From VGCC01 sp964495555 (GTDB lineage Bacteria; Actinomycetota; Actinomycetes; S36-B12), in the NCBI GenBank assembly GCA_964495555.1, contig CAZBWA010000004.1:6330-70329 (forward strand): DNA of 64,000 nt, written 5' to 3'. The notes beneath the pieces were generated by a model. It saw only the letters and a list, made by a program, of their open reading frames with translations, searched no databases and was not told the DNA's origin. This document shows, piece after piece, positions 57,245-64,000 of the stretch. A program made the translations under genes and the position numbers. Positions within the stretch are counted from its first letter, which is position 1, and each line of letters begins with the position of its first letter.

Positions 57245-57751
57245 GTGGATGTACAGGAGCGGCTCGACGAGTTGACCGTCCTCGTCGAAGATGCCAAGTC
57301 CATGCCGTTGTCGGCATCCTGCATCGTGAATCGGACTCAGGTGCTGGACCTGATCGACGAGATTCGTCAGTTACTGCCCGAATCCGTGCATCGGGCTGAT
57401 GAGTTGTTGGCAGACCGGGAGGCCGTGGTCCAGGACGGGCGCAGAGAGGCGGACCGGATTCTGGAGCGTGCGCGGGCCGAGGCCGATCGGATGGTGTCCG
57501 AGCACGAGGTCTACCTCGCCGCGGTCGCGGAGGCGGATGCGCTCCGCCAGGAAACCCTCGAGGACACGGCGCGCATGCGCCGCGAGACGGATGACTACAT
57601 CGATGGGAAGCTGGCGACCTTCGAGATCACGTTGCACAAGACGTTGCAAGCGGTTGATCGCGGTCGCGAACGTCTGCGCAGTCAGATGTATCAGGAGCTC
57701 GCACCGGAGGAAGCCGGGGAGGACGACTTCTTCGACGGAGAAGCCCGCTAG
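57245..57751 (+). CDS. Coiled-coil protein, DivIVA/Wag31-like (Rv2927c-type)
   Basis: Protein of 168 residues, nearly all charged helix. The N-terminus VDVQERLDELTVLVEDAKS is followed by MPLSASCIVNRTQVLDLIDE, then long heptad-like stretches (ADRILERARAEADRMVSEHE, LEDTARMRRETDDYIDGKLA) and an acidic tail. In Mycobacterium the gene at this position (Rv2927c) is a conserved DivIVA-like protein. A role in cell shape or as a scaffold is possible but unproven. GTG 57245 is preceded by AAGGAG. Confidence 0.75.
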   Translation: MDVQERLDELTVLVEDAKSMPLSASCIVNRTQVLDLIDEIRQLLPESVHRADELLADREAVVQDGRREADRILERARAEADRMVSEHEVYLAAVAEADALRQETLEDTARMRRETDDYIDGKLATFEITLHKTLQAVDRGRERLRSQMYQELAPEEAGEDDFFDGEAR

Positions 57752-57773
57752 CCCCTCGACCGGGGGCCCGCGG

Positions 57774-57801
57774 TAGCCTTGCGCGGGCCGAGAGGCCTCT
57801 C
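57774..57801 (+). promoter_or_regulatory. Promoter and palindrome before the DUF177-rpmF operon
   Basis: TAGCCT (57774-57779) is a likely -10. GAGAGGCCTCTC (57790-57801), a perfect 12-bp palindrome, lies near the expected 5' end of the message. It could be an operator or a small hairpin. Confidence 0.4.
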
Positions 57802-57827
57802 CGCGAGTGCAGGATCAGGAGTTCGAC

Positions 57828-58412
57828 GTGACCGCCCTCGACCCCCGTGCGCCCCTGGTGCTTGACCTCAAGCGCTTGGAGCGACGCCCGGGCTCGATGG
57901 TGACCGTGGTCGAGTCCGTCCCTGCTCCCGCGGGACTGGGACTGGCGATGGCCTCCGTTCCCGAAGGGTCTCCGATCGACCTCGATCTCCGACTCGAATC
58001 GGTGATGGAGGGCGTCTTGGTCTCGGGTCTTGCCGACGTCGAGGTGCATGCGGAATGTTCGCGGTGCCTCGATCCGGTGGACTGGAACGAGGAGATCGAA
58101 CTCCGAGAGCTCTTCGTCTATCCGACGACGGATGCACGTGGCCGTCCGGTGGACGTGGATGAGTCCGAGGAGGATCCTCTGCCGCAGGTTCGAGACGACA
58201 TGATCGACCTCGAACCCGTGGTGAGGGATGCGGTGGTCCTGTCCTTGCCGCTCACACCGGTGTGTGACGAGGGCTGCCGGGGTCTGTGCCCGACGTGCGG
58301 GGAACGGCTCGAAGATGATCATCAGCACGAGACTGCGGACCCACGGTGGGCCGTATTGGGTGACCTCGTCCTCGAGGACACCACCAGGACGAACGAGAGA
58401 GGCGGAGACTGA
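57828..58412 (+). CDS. yceD: YceD/DUF177 family protein
   Basis: Protein of 194 residues of the DUF177 family, linked to 23S rRNA accumulation in other bacteria and almost always encoded just before rpmF. ECSRCLDPVDWNEEIELRELF and CDEGCRGLCPTCGERLEDDH carry the conserved cysteines; the latter cluster probably binds zinc. GTG 57828 follows CAGGAG by 6 bases and is preferred to GTG 57807. Its stop overlaps the rpmF ATG by one base. Confidence 0.9.
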   Translation: MTALDPRAPLVLDLKRLERRPGSMVTVVESVPAPAGLGLAMASVPEGSPIDLDLRLESVMEGVLVSGLADVEVHAECSRCLDPVDWNEEIELRELFVYPTTDARGRPVDVDESEEDPLPQVRDDMIDLEPVVRDAVVLSLPLTPVCDEGCRGLCPTCGERLEDDHQHETADPRWAVLGDLVLEDTTRTNERGGD

Positions 58413-58585
58413 TGCCGGTCCCGAAGCGCAAGACATCACGATCGAACACGCGCCATCGCCGGTCGCAGTGGAAGGCAACGGCCCCGACGCTGGTCACCTG
58501 CACCCGGTGCAAGGAGAAGCGCCCAGCCCACACGGCATGCCCAACCTGTGGCACCTACGCCAAGCGGCGGGTTCTCGACGTCTGA
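58412..58585 (+). CDS. rpmF: 50S ribosomal protein L32
   Basis: Ribosomal protein of 57 residues: MPVPKRKTSRSNTRHRRSQW, then LVTCTRCKEKRPAHTACPTCGTYAKRRVLDV. Four cysteines in two CxxC pairs (CTRC, CPTC) show the zinc-binding form. The ATG shares a base with the preceding TGA. Confidence 0.97.
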   Translation: MPVPKRKTSRSNTRHRRSQWKATAPTLVTCTRCKEKRPAHTACPTCGTYAKRRVLDV

Positions 58586-58587
58586 TC

Positions 58588-58800
58588 ATGGATACTGTCC
58601 GTGAGGCACTGGGCCGCGTCCTGGGTTCCTCCGGCATCGACCTCCGTCCGGATACACCGCTCGCCGGCGTCGGCATCGAGCCGGACGGGTGGGTCTGTCT
58701 GGCGTGGGCCCTTCGCGAGAGCGGAAGCCTTCTCGACTCCGATGTGCCTGGTGTGACCTCGGTCGCGGACATCCAGCACCTGGTGTCGTCGCGCGCGTAG
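58588..58800 (+). CDS. Acyl-carrier-protein-like protein lacking the phosphopantetheine serine
   Basis: Protein of 70 residues: MDTVREALGRVLGSSGIDLR, then PDTPLAGVGIEPDGWVCLAW and DVPGVTSVADIQHLV. Length, helix pattern and the closing VTSVADIQHLV match acyl carrier proteins, and rpmF-(fab genes)-acpP-rnc is a classic gene order. In the place of the G-x-DSL attachment site it reads GIEPDGWV, so the serine that carries phosphopantetheine is absent (Pro32). It may be a decayed acpP with a structural role, or another small helical protein. ATG 58588 is 3 bases after the rpmF stop. Its TAG is part of the rnc -10. Confidence 0.55.
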   Translation: MDTVREALGRVLGSSGIDLRPDTPLAGVGIEPDGWVCLAWALRESGSLLDSDVPGVTSVADIQHLVSSRA

Positions 58801-58803
58801 GGT
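58798..58803 (+). promoter_or_regulatory. Leaderless -10 of rnc fused to upstream stop codon
   Basis: TAGGGT, its TAG being the stop of the ACP-like gene, then CGAGCC and ATG 58810. Confidence 0.5.
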
Positions 58804-58809
58804 CGAGCC

Positions 58810-59514
58810 ATGCCGTTCTCGCCCGACCTCGTAGAGCTCCGACGCATTCTCGGCGAGCCCGTGGACGACGCGATGCTCACTCTCGCCCTGACCCACAGGT
58901 CCTACTCCTATGAGAACGGCCACATACCGACGAACGAACGCTTGGAATTCCTCGGTGACGCAGTTCTCGGCCTCGTCGTCACCGAGTACCTCTACCGCTC
59001 CTACCCGGAGGAGTCCGAGGGGTACCTGGCGAAGGTACGTGCGGCGGTGGTGAACGCGGCGGCACTCGCCGACCTTGCTCGCTCGATCCGCCTGGGTGAG
59101 TTCCTCTTCGTCGGGCGAGGGGAGGAATCGACCGGAGGTCGGGACAAGACCTCGATCCTCGCCGACACCTTCGAGGCCGTCCTCGGCGCCATGTACCTGT
59201 CCGTCGGCCCCGAACGCACTCGGGCATTCGTGGAATCCCACGTCATCCCGTTGATCCAGGAATCGGCGGACATGGGTGCAGGGCTGGACTGGAAGACCTC
59301 GCTCCAAGAGGTCGCCGCCGAGCGGGGAAGGAGCGCCCCGGAGTACCGGGTGCGGTGGTCCGGCCCCGAGCACGCCAAGCACTTCTCTGCCGAGGTGTGG
59401 CTGGACGACGAATGCGTGGGGGTCGGCGAGGGCTCATCCAAGAAGGTCGCCGAGCAGCACGCCGCGGCCGATGCGTACGAGAGCATGACGCAGACGCGCC
59501 ACAGTCGTGCCTGA
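58810..59514 (+). CDS. rnc: Ribonuclease III
   Basis: Double-strand-specific RNase of 234 residues. The signature NERLEFLGDAVLGLVVTEYL is at about residues 40-60, the second acidic site is in DTFEAVLGAMYLSVG, and a C-terminal dsRNA-binding domain follows (DWKTSLQEVAAERGRSAPEY; GEGSSKKVAEQHAAADAYE). It overlaps mutM by 8 bases. Confidence 0.97.
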   Translation: MPFSPDLVELRRILGEPVDDAMLTLALTHRSYSYENGHIPTNERLEFLGDAVLGLVVTEYLYRSYPEESEGYLAKVRAAVVNAAALADLARSIRLGEFLFVGRGEESTGGRDKTSILADTFEAVLGAMYLSVGPERTRAFVESHVIPLIQESADMGAGLDWKTSLQEVAAERGRSAPEYRVRWSGPEHAKHFSAEVWLDDECVGVGEGSSKKVAEQHAAADAYESMTQTRHSRA

Positions 59515-60388
59515 GCTGCCGGAGGTCGAGGTCGTCCGGCGCGGCCTGCATCGGTGGACACGGCGTCGGACCTTCGCCCGCGTGGAGGTTTCATCGGACA
59601 GATCGGTGCGACGCTCGCACCACCGCCTCGATCAGATCCTGCCCGGGCGCACGATCACGTCGGTCGAACGTCGTGGGAAATTCCTCTGGATGCCGCTGGA
59701 TGCCGGTGACCTCGCACTGGTCGCGCACCTGGGTATGAGCGGGCAACTGGTGATGCAAACACCCGATGCTGTGGCCGAGCGGCACCTCAGGGTCCGGCTC
59801 GCGTTCGCCGATGACGGTCGCGAATTGAGGTTCGTCGATCAGCGGACCTTCGGGTGGCTTGCCGTGGAAGAGCTGGTCGTCGATCCTCAGGGCCGTCCCG
59901 TTCCCGCATCCGTCATCCACATTGCACCCGATCCGTTCGATGACTCATTCGACATGGATTCCACCATCGCGCGCATACGGACACGACGCACGGAGGTGAA
60001 GCGGGCACTCCTGGATCAGACCCTCGTGTCTGGGATCGGGAACATCTACGCCGATGAGGGTCTCTGGGGTGCCGGTATCCACGGGCGGCGTCGGACGGAG
60101 CAACTGACGGCGCGTTCGCTGCGGGTGCTGATGACCGAGATCTCGGCAGTGATGGATTCCGCGCTGCGCCAGGGAGGGACATCCTTCGATGCCCTCTATG
60201 TCAACGTCAACGGCGAATCGGGCTACTTCGAGCGATGGTTGAACGCCTATGGACGCGAGGGAGAGCCATGCTCTCGGTGCGGCACGGCGATCCGTCGCGA
60301 GCACTTCATGAATCGGTCGAGCTACTTCTGTCCACGCTGCCAACGCGCGCCACGCGGGCGCACCGCCGCAGTCCGGAAGACGGGGTAG
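59507..60388 (+). CDS. mutM: Formamidopyrimidine-DNA glycosylase
   Basis: Base-excision repair enzyme of 293 residues removing 8-oxoguanine. It starts (M)PELPEVEVVRRGLHRW, exposing the catalytic Pro2-Glu3 after Met removal. The H2TH region is LLDQTLVSGIGNIYADEGLW, and the zinc finger is CSRCGTAIRREHF with YFCPRCQ. The GTG start lies inside the end of rnc. Confidence 0.97.
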   Translation: MPELPEVEVVRRGLHRWTRRRTFARVEVSSDRSVRRSHHRLDQILPGRTITSVERRGKFLWMPLDAGDLALVAHLGMSGQLVMQTPDAVAERHLRVRLAFADDGRELRFVDQRTFGWLAVEELVVDPQGRPVPASVIHIAPDPFDDSFDMDSTIARIRTRRTEVKRALLDQTLVSGIGNIYADEGLWGAGIHGRRRTEQLTARSLRVLMTEISAVMDSALRQGGTSFDALYVNVNGESGYFERWLNAYGREGEPCSRCGTAIRREHFMNRSSYFCPRCQRAPRGRTAAVRKTG

Positions 60389-60391
60389 CGT
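60386..60391 (+). promoter_or_regulatory. Leaderless -10 of the GT-C-like gene fused to mutM stop codon
   Basis: TAGCGT, its TAG being the mutM stop, then 7 bases and GTG 60399. Confidence 0.45.
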
Positions 60392-60398
60392 CCCCATC

Positions 60399-62138
60399 GT
60401 GGTGACTGTGACGAGGTCTCCGTGGCGGGAACCTGTGTGGAGTGCGGTGATCTCTGCGGCGATGTCGATGGTGGTCTTCCTGCCGATCATCGGCCGTTGG
60501 ACGTCGGCATGGGCGCCAGGGGACCTCCTGAGCACGTACAACAACGCCCAGGAGTGGACATTCCTCGGCTACCGAGTGTCCGAGCGGGCGGGCTTTCCGG
60601 GCGGGATGGATCTCAATCTCTTCCCGGGCGTCGACATCACCCAGAACGCCCTGGCCGCCGCGGTCGGACTGTTCTCGGACTCCCCGTTCCTCGGGATCAA
60701 CCTGGTGGTGATCGCGTCTTTCCCGATCACGGCGGCGTTGGCTGCTGTGGCGATCCGACTCGTTGGTCTGCGGGGCTGGTGGGCGATCGCCCTGGCAGTG
60801 GCCTACGCGCTGATCCCGTACCACTTCGGGCGCGCGCTCGGTCACGCGTACCTGGCCACCATGTATGCGGCTGTCACGGGTGTGATCCTCGCGCTCCTCG
60901 TTGGCAGTGGGCGGTGGTCGTCCATGCGCCTGGGTGCGTGGCGCACATGGATCATCGTCGGCATCCTGGTGGTGACGACCGCGTGGTCCGGGATCTACTA
61001 CGCGGCATTCGGAGCCATCCTGCTTGTGGCCGCGACACTGTGGCGATTCGCCGCCGGTGCCCCTGGTCGGCAGACGCTGCGCGACCTGGTCCCGCTCGCG
61101 GCGCTCGGGGCGGTGACGCTCATCGGGCTGCTTCCTGCGGCCCTGGCGCGGCTGCATGAGAATGTCGGGCCGCTCGGTGATCGCCCCTCCTACGAGTCCG
61201 TCGCGCTGGCCGGTTCCCTGGCCATGGCAGTGCTTCCCGCTCCGATCAGCCTGCTCCCGCGCATGGGGTACGTGAACGAGGCGATACTCGGGCTCACCCG
61301 CGACGCACCGTTTTCCGAGGCGGTCCAGACCCCCAACTACGGGACGTGGATCGCGACCGGCTGCCTGCTCCTCGCCGTCGCTTGGACCGTGCGTTGTCTG
61401 CGAACGGGAGCACGGCCGCCTCAGATGCTGGGATTCCTCTTCTATGTGATGGGGGTGGTCCTCCTCTTCTTCCTCCCCTGGGGACTCAACAGCCTCTTCG
61501 CGGAGTTCGTCACCGCGCAGATCCGTGCATGGAATCGCCTTCTCCCCACCCTGCTTCTCCTCTTCATCCTCGTCGGCGCTGTGGCCGTCGCGAATATCGG
61601 TCGCCTCCAGCGCAGGCCGTGGGTCACCATCGGCCCCGCCGCGATCCTCCTCGTGGTCCTGATCGAGCAGGTGCTCCCGTTCCGGGCCCTCTTCGCGGAC
61701 AACGCGGCGCGCTATGGACGTGATACCGACATGGCGATCGCGTACGCGACGGCCGTGAACGCGGCGATCCCTGAGCGGTGCGGCGTGGTCCAGCTTCCCC
61801 ACATGGTCTACCCCGAGAACGGAACCGTCCCTCCGAGCCTCAACGACTACGAGCACTTTTGGCAGTCGCTCACCAATCCCGCCAAGGTGTGGACGTACGG
61901 AGCTGTCCGGGAGTCGGAGAGCGGCGATCGCGCGGCGGAGCTCGCACGGGCAGCCGAGGCGCTCGACGGCGCAGCACTGGAGGAGGCGGGTGTGTGCGCC
62001 ATCCACATCGATCTCCGCGGGTACCGGGAGACCCGGGGCCGTGCCCTGGTGGGGTCGCTGACGGCTACCTTCGGGTCCCCGGTCGCCACCGGGCGCACGG
62101 GGGACTGGCTGCTCTTCGCGGTCGATCGTCGGGGCTGA
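60399..62138 (+). CDS. Polytopic membrane protein, GT-C glycosyltransferase-like
   Basis: Protein of 579 residues with about 11 hydrophobic helices in the first 430 residues and a soluble C-terminal domain of about 130. The first loop (WAPGDLLSTYNNAQEWTFLG, FPGGMDLNLFPGVDITQNAL) has the acidic residues and layout of GT-C enzymes that use polyprenyl-phosphate sugars, and an inverting glycosyltransferase for cell-wall or glycolipid glycans is a reasonable guess. I do not recognise a named family. The insertion between mutM and smc is unusual to me. GTG 60399 or 60402 may be the start. Confidence 0.65.
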   Translation: MVTVTRSPWREPVWSAVISAAMSMVVFLPIIGRWTSAWAPGDLLSTYNNAQEWTFLGYRVSERAGFPGGMDLNLFPGVDITQNALAAAVGLFSDSPFLGINLVVIASFPITAALAAVAIRLVGLRGWWAIALAVAYALIPYHFGRALGHAYLATMYAAVTGVILALLVGSGRWSSMRLGAWRTWIIVGILVVTTAWSGIYYAAFGAILLVAATLWRFAAGAPGRQTLRDLVPLAALGAVTLIGLLPAALARLHENVGPLGDRPSYESVALAGSLAMAVLPAPISLLPRMGYVNEAILGLTRDAPFSEAVQTPNYGTWIATGCLLLAVAWTVRCLRTGARPPQMLGFLFYVMGVVLLFFLPWGLNSLFAEFVTAQIRAWNRLLPTLLLLFILVGAVAVANIGRLQRRPWVTIGPAAILLVVLIEQVLPFRALFADNAARYGRDTDMAIAYATAVNAAIPERCGVVQLPHMVYPENGTVPPSLNDYEHFWQSLTNPAKVWTYGAVRESESGDRAAELARAAEALDGAALEEAGVCAIHIDLRGYRETRGRALVGSLTATFGSPVATGRTGDWLLFAVDRRG

Positions 62139-62171
62139 GTGTTGCACCGGTTCGAGCCCGTAGAGCCGGGA

Positions 62172-62177
62172 TAGGGT
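62172..62177 (+). promoter_or_regulatory. -10 element of smc
   Basis: TAGGGT about 33 bases before the smc GTG, leaving a short leader with CCGGAG as ribosome binding site. Confidence 0.4.
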
Positions 62178-62210
62178 GGCGGAAATTCGCCTGACCCGGA
62201 CCGGAGATTC

Positions 62211-64000
62211 GTGCACCTCAAGACTCTGACGCTGAAGGGCTTCAAGTCCTTCGCGACCCCCACGACACTGCACTTCGAGCCGGGGGTGACCTGCATCGTG
62301 GGTCCCAATGGCTCTGGCAAGTCCAACGTCGTGGATGCGCTCGCATGGGTCATGGGGGAGCAGGGCGCGAAGTCCCTGCGCGGCGGCAAGATGGAGGACG
62401 TCATCTTCTCCGGGACCACGGGCCGAGCCCCACTCGGCCGGGCGGAGGTCTCGCTCACGATCGACAACACAGACGGCGCCCTGCCCATCGACTTCACCGA
62501 GGTCACGATCTCCCGCACGCTCTTCCGCAATGGGGGGTCGGAATACGCGATCAACGGGGAGCCCTGCCGGTTGCTCGATGTGCAGGAGTTGCTCTCCGAT
62601 TCTGGCATCGGACGCGAGATGCACGTCGTGGTCGGGCAGGGTCAACTCGACTCCATCCTGCGCGCGACCCCCGAGGATCGTCGCGGTTTCGTGGAGGAGG
62701 CTGCGGGCGTTCTCAAGCACCGTAAGCGCAAGGAGAAGGCCCTCCGCAAACTCGACGCTATGCAGGCCAACCTCACCCGGCTCTCGGACCTCACCTCCGA
62801 ATTGCGGCGACAGCTCAAGCCGCTGGGGCGTCAGGCAGAGGTCGCGCGCCGCGCCGTGGTGATCCAGACGGACGTGCGTGATTCCCGACTGCGGCTCATG
62901 GCCGACGACCTCGTGCAGATGCGTGAGGCCCTGGCCGCCGAGGTTGCCGACGAGACCGCACTGCGCGAACGGCAGTCACTGGTCGATGCCGAGATCGCCG
63001 GCCTGCAGGCGACCGAAGCGCAGCTCGAAGCCGACGACAAGCGTGATGGACCCGCCGTCACCGCGGCGCAGGAGACCTGGTTCGCGCTGAGTTCGCTGCG
63101 GGAGCGCTTCCATGGGCTCGAGCAGCTGGCACTCGAGCGCGTTCGGCACCTGCAACCCGAGGACGAGGAGATCGGCCAGGGACGCGACCCCGAGGCCATC
63201 GAAGCCGAAGCCCGCACACTGCGCGCGGAGGAGTTCGACCTCGGTCGAGAGTTGACGGCGTTGCGCGAGGCGTTGGCATTGGCCGTCACCGTGCGGGAGG
63301 CCGCCGAGACGCAACTGTCGACGGAGGAGGAGCGTGTCGCTGCCGCCGAGCGAGCCCACGCAGATCGCCGTGAGGGTTTGGCGCACCTGGTGGGAGACGT
63401 CAACGCGGCCCGCTCCGCCGTCGCGGCTCGTACCGCCGAGATTGAGCGACTGACGGCGCAGGTGGCCGAGGCCCGCCATCGCAGCGAGTCTGCCCAAACG
63501 GAGTTCCAGCGTGTAGAAGTCGACGTGGTCGGATTGGACGCAGGGGAACTCGGGCTCGATGCCGAGCACGAGGAAGCACTCATGGCCTTGGCGCATGCCG
63601 ACGCCGAGGTCGAGCGCGTTCAGGCCGAGATCGCCGATGTGGAACGCCGGCGCGTCGCTACCGCCGCGCGTTGTGATGCCCTCGAGTTGAGCCTCCGCCG
63701 CAGTGATGCCGGTGGCGTCCTGCTGTCCGCCGGTGACCGTGTTCCCGGCCTGGTGGGATCACTCGCTTCGCTCCTTCAGGTCGATCCCGGTGCTGAGGCG
63801 GCCGTCGCCGCCGTTCTGGGCGATCTCGCCGATGCAGTCGTCGTCCGCGGTGTGCGCGGGGCAGTCGAATCCCTGGTGGTGCTCAAAGAACTCGATGCCG
63901 GTCGAGCCACGATCGTCGTCGCCGATCCGGCGGAACGCGATGCCTCCGGCCTGGGTTCGCCTCCACCGATGGGTTCGTGGCTCCGCGACTCGGTGCGCGC
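62211..64000 (+). CDS. smc: Chromosome segregation ATPase SMC (3' end outside window)
   Basis: The first 596 residues of SMC, the core of the condensin-like complex that compacts and segregates chromosomes. It starts VHLKTLTLKGFKSFATPTTL, with Walker A VGPNGSGKSNVVDAL (residues 31-38). The family patterns VIFSGTTGRAPLGRAEVSL and VGQGQLDSILRATPEDRRGF follow, then long coiled coil to about residue 500 and the start of the hinge (GDRVPGLVGSLASLLQV, AAVAAVLGDLADAVVV). GTG 62211 follows CCGGAG. The second half lies beyond the window. Confidence 0.96.
   Translation, partial: MHLKTLTLKGFKSFATPTTLHFEPGVTCIVGPNGSGKSNVVDALAWVMGEQGAKSLRGGKMEDVIFSGTTGRAPLGRAEVSLTIDNTDGALPIDFTEVTISRTLFRNGGSEYAINGEPCRLLDVQELLSDSGIGREMHVVVGQGQLDSILRATPEDRRGFVEEAAGVLKHRKRKEKALRKLDAMQANLTRLSDLTSELRRQLKPLGRQAEVARRAVVIQTDVRDSRLRLMADDLVQMREALAAEVADETALRERQSLVDAEIAGLQATEAQLEADDKRDGPAVTAAQETWFALSSLRERFHGLEQLALERVRHLQPEDEEIGQGRDPEAIEAEARTLRAEEFDLGRELTALREALALAVTVREAAETQLSTEEERVAAAERAHADRREGLAHLVGDVNAARSAVAARTAEIERLTAQVAEARHRSESAQTEFQRVEVDVVGLDAGELGLDAEHEEALMALAHADAEVERVQAEIADVERRRVATAARCDALELSLRRSDAGGVLLSAGDRVPGLVGSLASLLQVDPGAEAAVAAVLGDLADAVVVRGVRGAVESLVVLKELDAGRATIVVADPAERDASGLGSPPPMGSWLRDSVR

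Noticed and set aside
60306..62720. An 804-residue open frame on the minus strand across the GT-C-like gene and the start of smc
   Set aside because: Same antisense-shadow composition (charged low-complexity), no start signal and no recognisable motif; the plus-strand genes are clear.
1..64000. CRISPR arrays, insertion sequences, prophage genes, toxin-antitoxin pairs or integrases
   Set aside because: None was seen: no regularly spaced repeats, transposase or integrase motifs; the window is a dense housekeeping backbone.

Overview
The window is 64 kb of strongly G+C-rich chromosomal DNA from an actinobacterium (Actinomycetota). The evidence is the gene content (GatCAB with GluRS but no GlnRS in view, CofC, an HU protein with a lysine-rich tail, actinobacterial-type GlgP, LeuA and MnmA), many GTG starts, four-base start/stop overlaps, and many genes that begin 6-7 bases after a TAnnnT -10 element and so look leaderless. 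From memory, the order methyltransferase/GT4, etfBA, cysteine desulfurase, mnmA, metE-like, ligA, gatCAB, ilvBNC, serA, leuB, gltX, leuCD, hup, cofC, gpsA, ddl, thiL, rpmB, DAK, recG, rsmD, coaD, DUF177, rnc, mutM, smc follows the Mycobacterium tuberculosis backbone. The genus cannot be told. One 100-N gap flanked by an identical 55-base duplication marks a draft assembly.

Layout. 1-3.3 kb: acyltransferase-3, methylmalonyl-CoA epimerase, MeaB and a CnoX-like thioredoxin. 3.3-10.3 kb: glycogen branching, phosphorolysis and debranching (glgB, glgP, glgX). 10.4-13.9 kb: enoyl-CoA hydratase, methyltransferase, GT4 glycosyltransferase, hexapeptide acetyltransferase. 13.9-21.2 kb: etfBA, cysteine desulfurase, mnmA, a MetE-like protein, ligA. 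21.2-25.4 kb: gatCAB and a 2-hydroxyacid dehydrogenase. 25.4-44.6 kb: branched-chain amino acid (BCAA) genes ilvD, ilvBNC, leuA, leuB, ilvE, cimA, leuCD, mixed with serA, a photolyase-like gene pair, an F420/flavin PPOX protein, an FAA hydrolase, gltX and two tRNAs. 44.7-52.3 kb: hup, cofC, plsC, gpsA, a trans-sulfuration enzyme, ddl (gapped), a TetR regulator, small genes, thiL, rpmB. 52.4-64 kb: DAK/FakA-like, recG, rsmD, coaD, a coiled-coil protein, DUF177, rpmF, an ACP-like remnant, rnc, mutM, a GT-C-like membrane protein and the start of smc.

How it works together. Pyruvate to valine, leucine and isoleucine is almost complete here; isoleucine appears to enter through citramalate (cimA). 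Three BCAA transcripts start with tiny leader peptides, each apparently leaderless and each rich in a different residue: Ile-Val-Val before ilvB, four Leu before leuA, Val-Ile-Ile-Ile before cimA. The first and third are followed by terminators. The second is followed by a structure that hides the leuA ribosome binding site. GatCAB, GluRS, tRNA-Gln and tRNA-Glu together supply Gln-tRNA by transamidation.

The most unusual item is the gene at 30984-32267. It has a photolyase/cryptochrome FAD domain with four cysteines spaced much like those of iron-sulfur photolyases, but the alpha/beta antenna domain that normally comes first lies after it, so the protein reads as a circularly permuted photolyase. 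It overlaps a small DUF2256-DUF3253 fusion gene that sits between it and ilvC.
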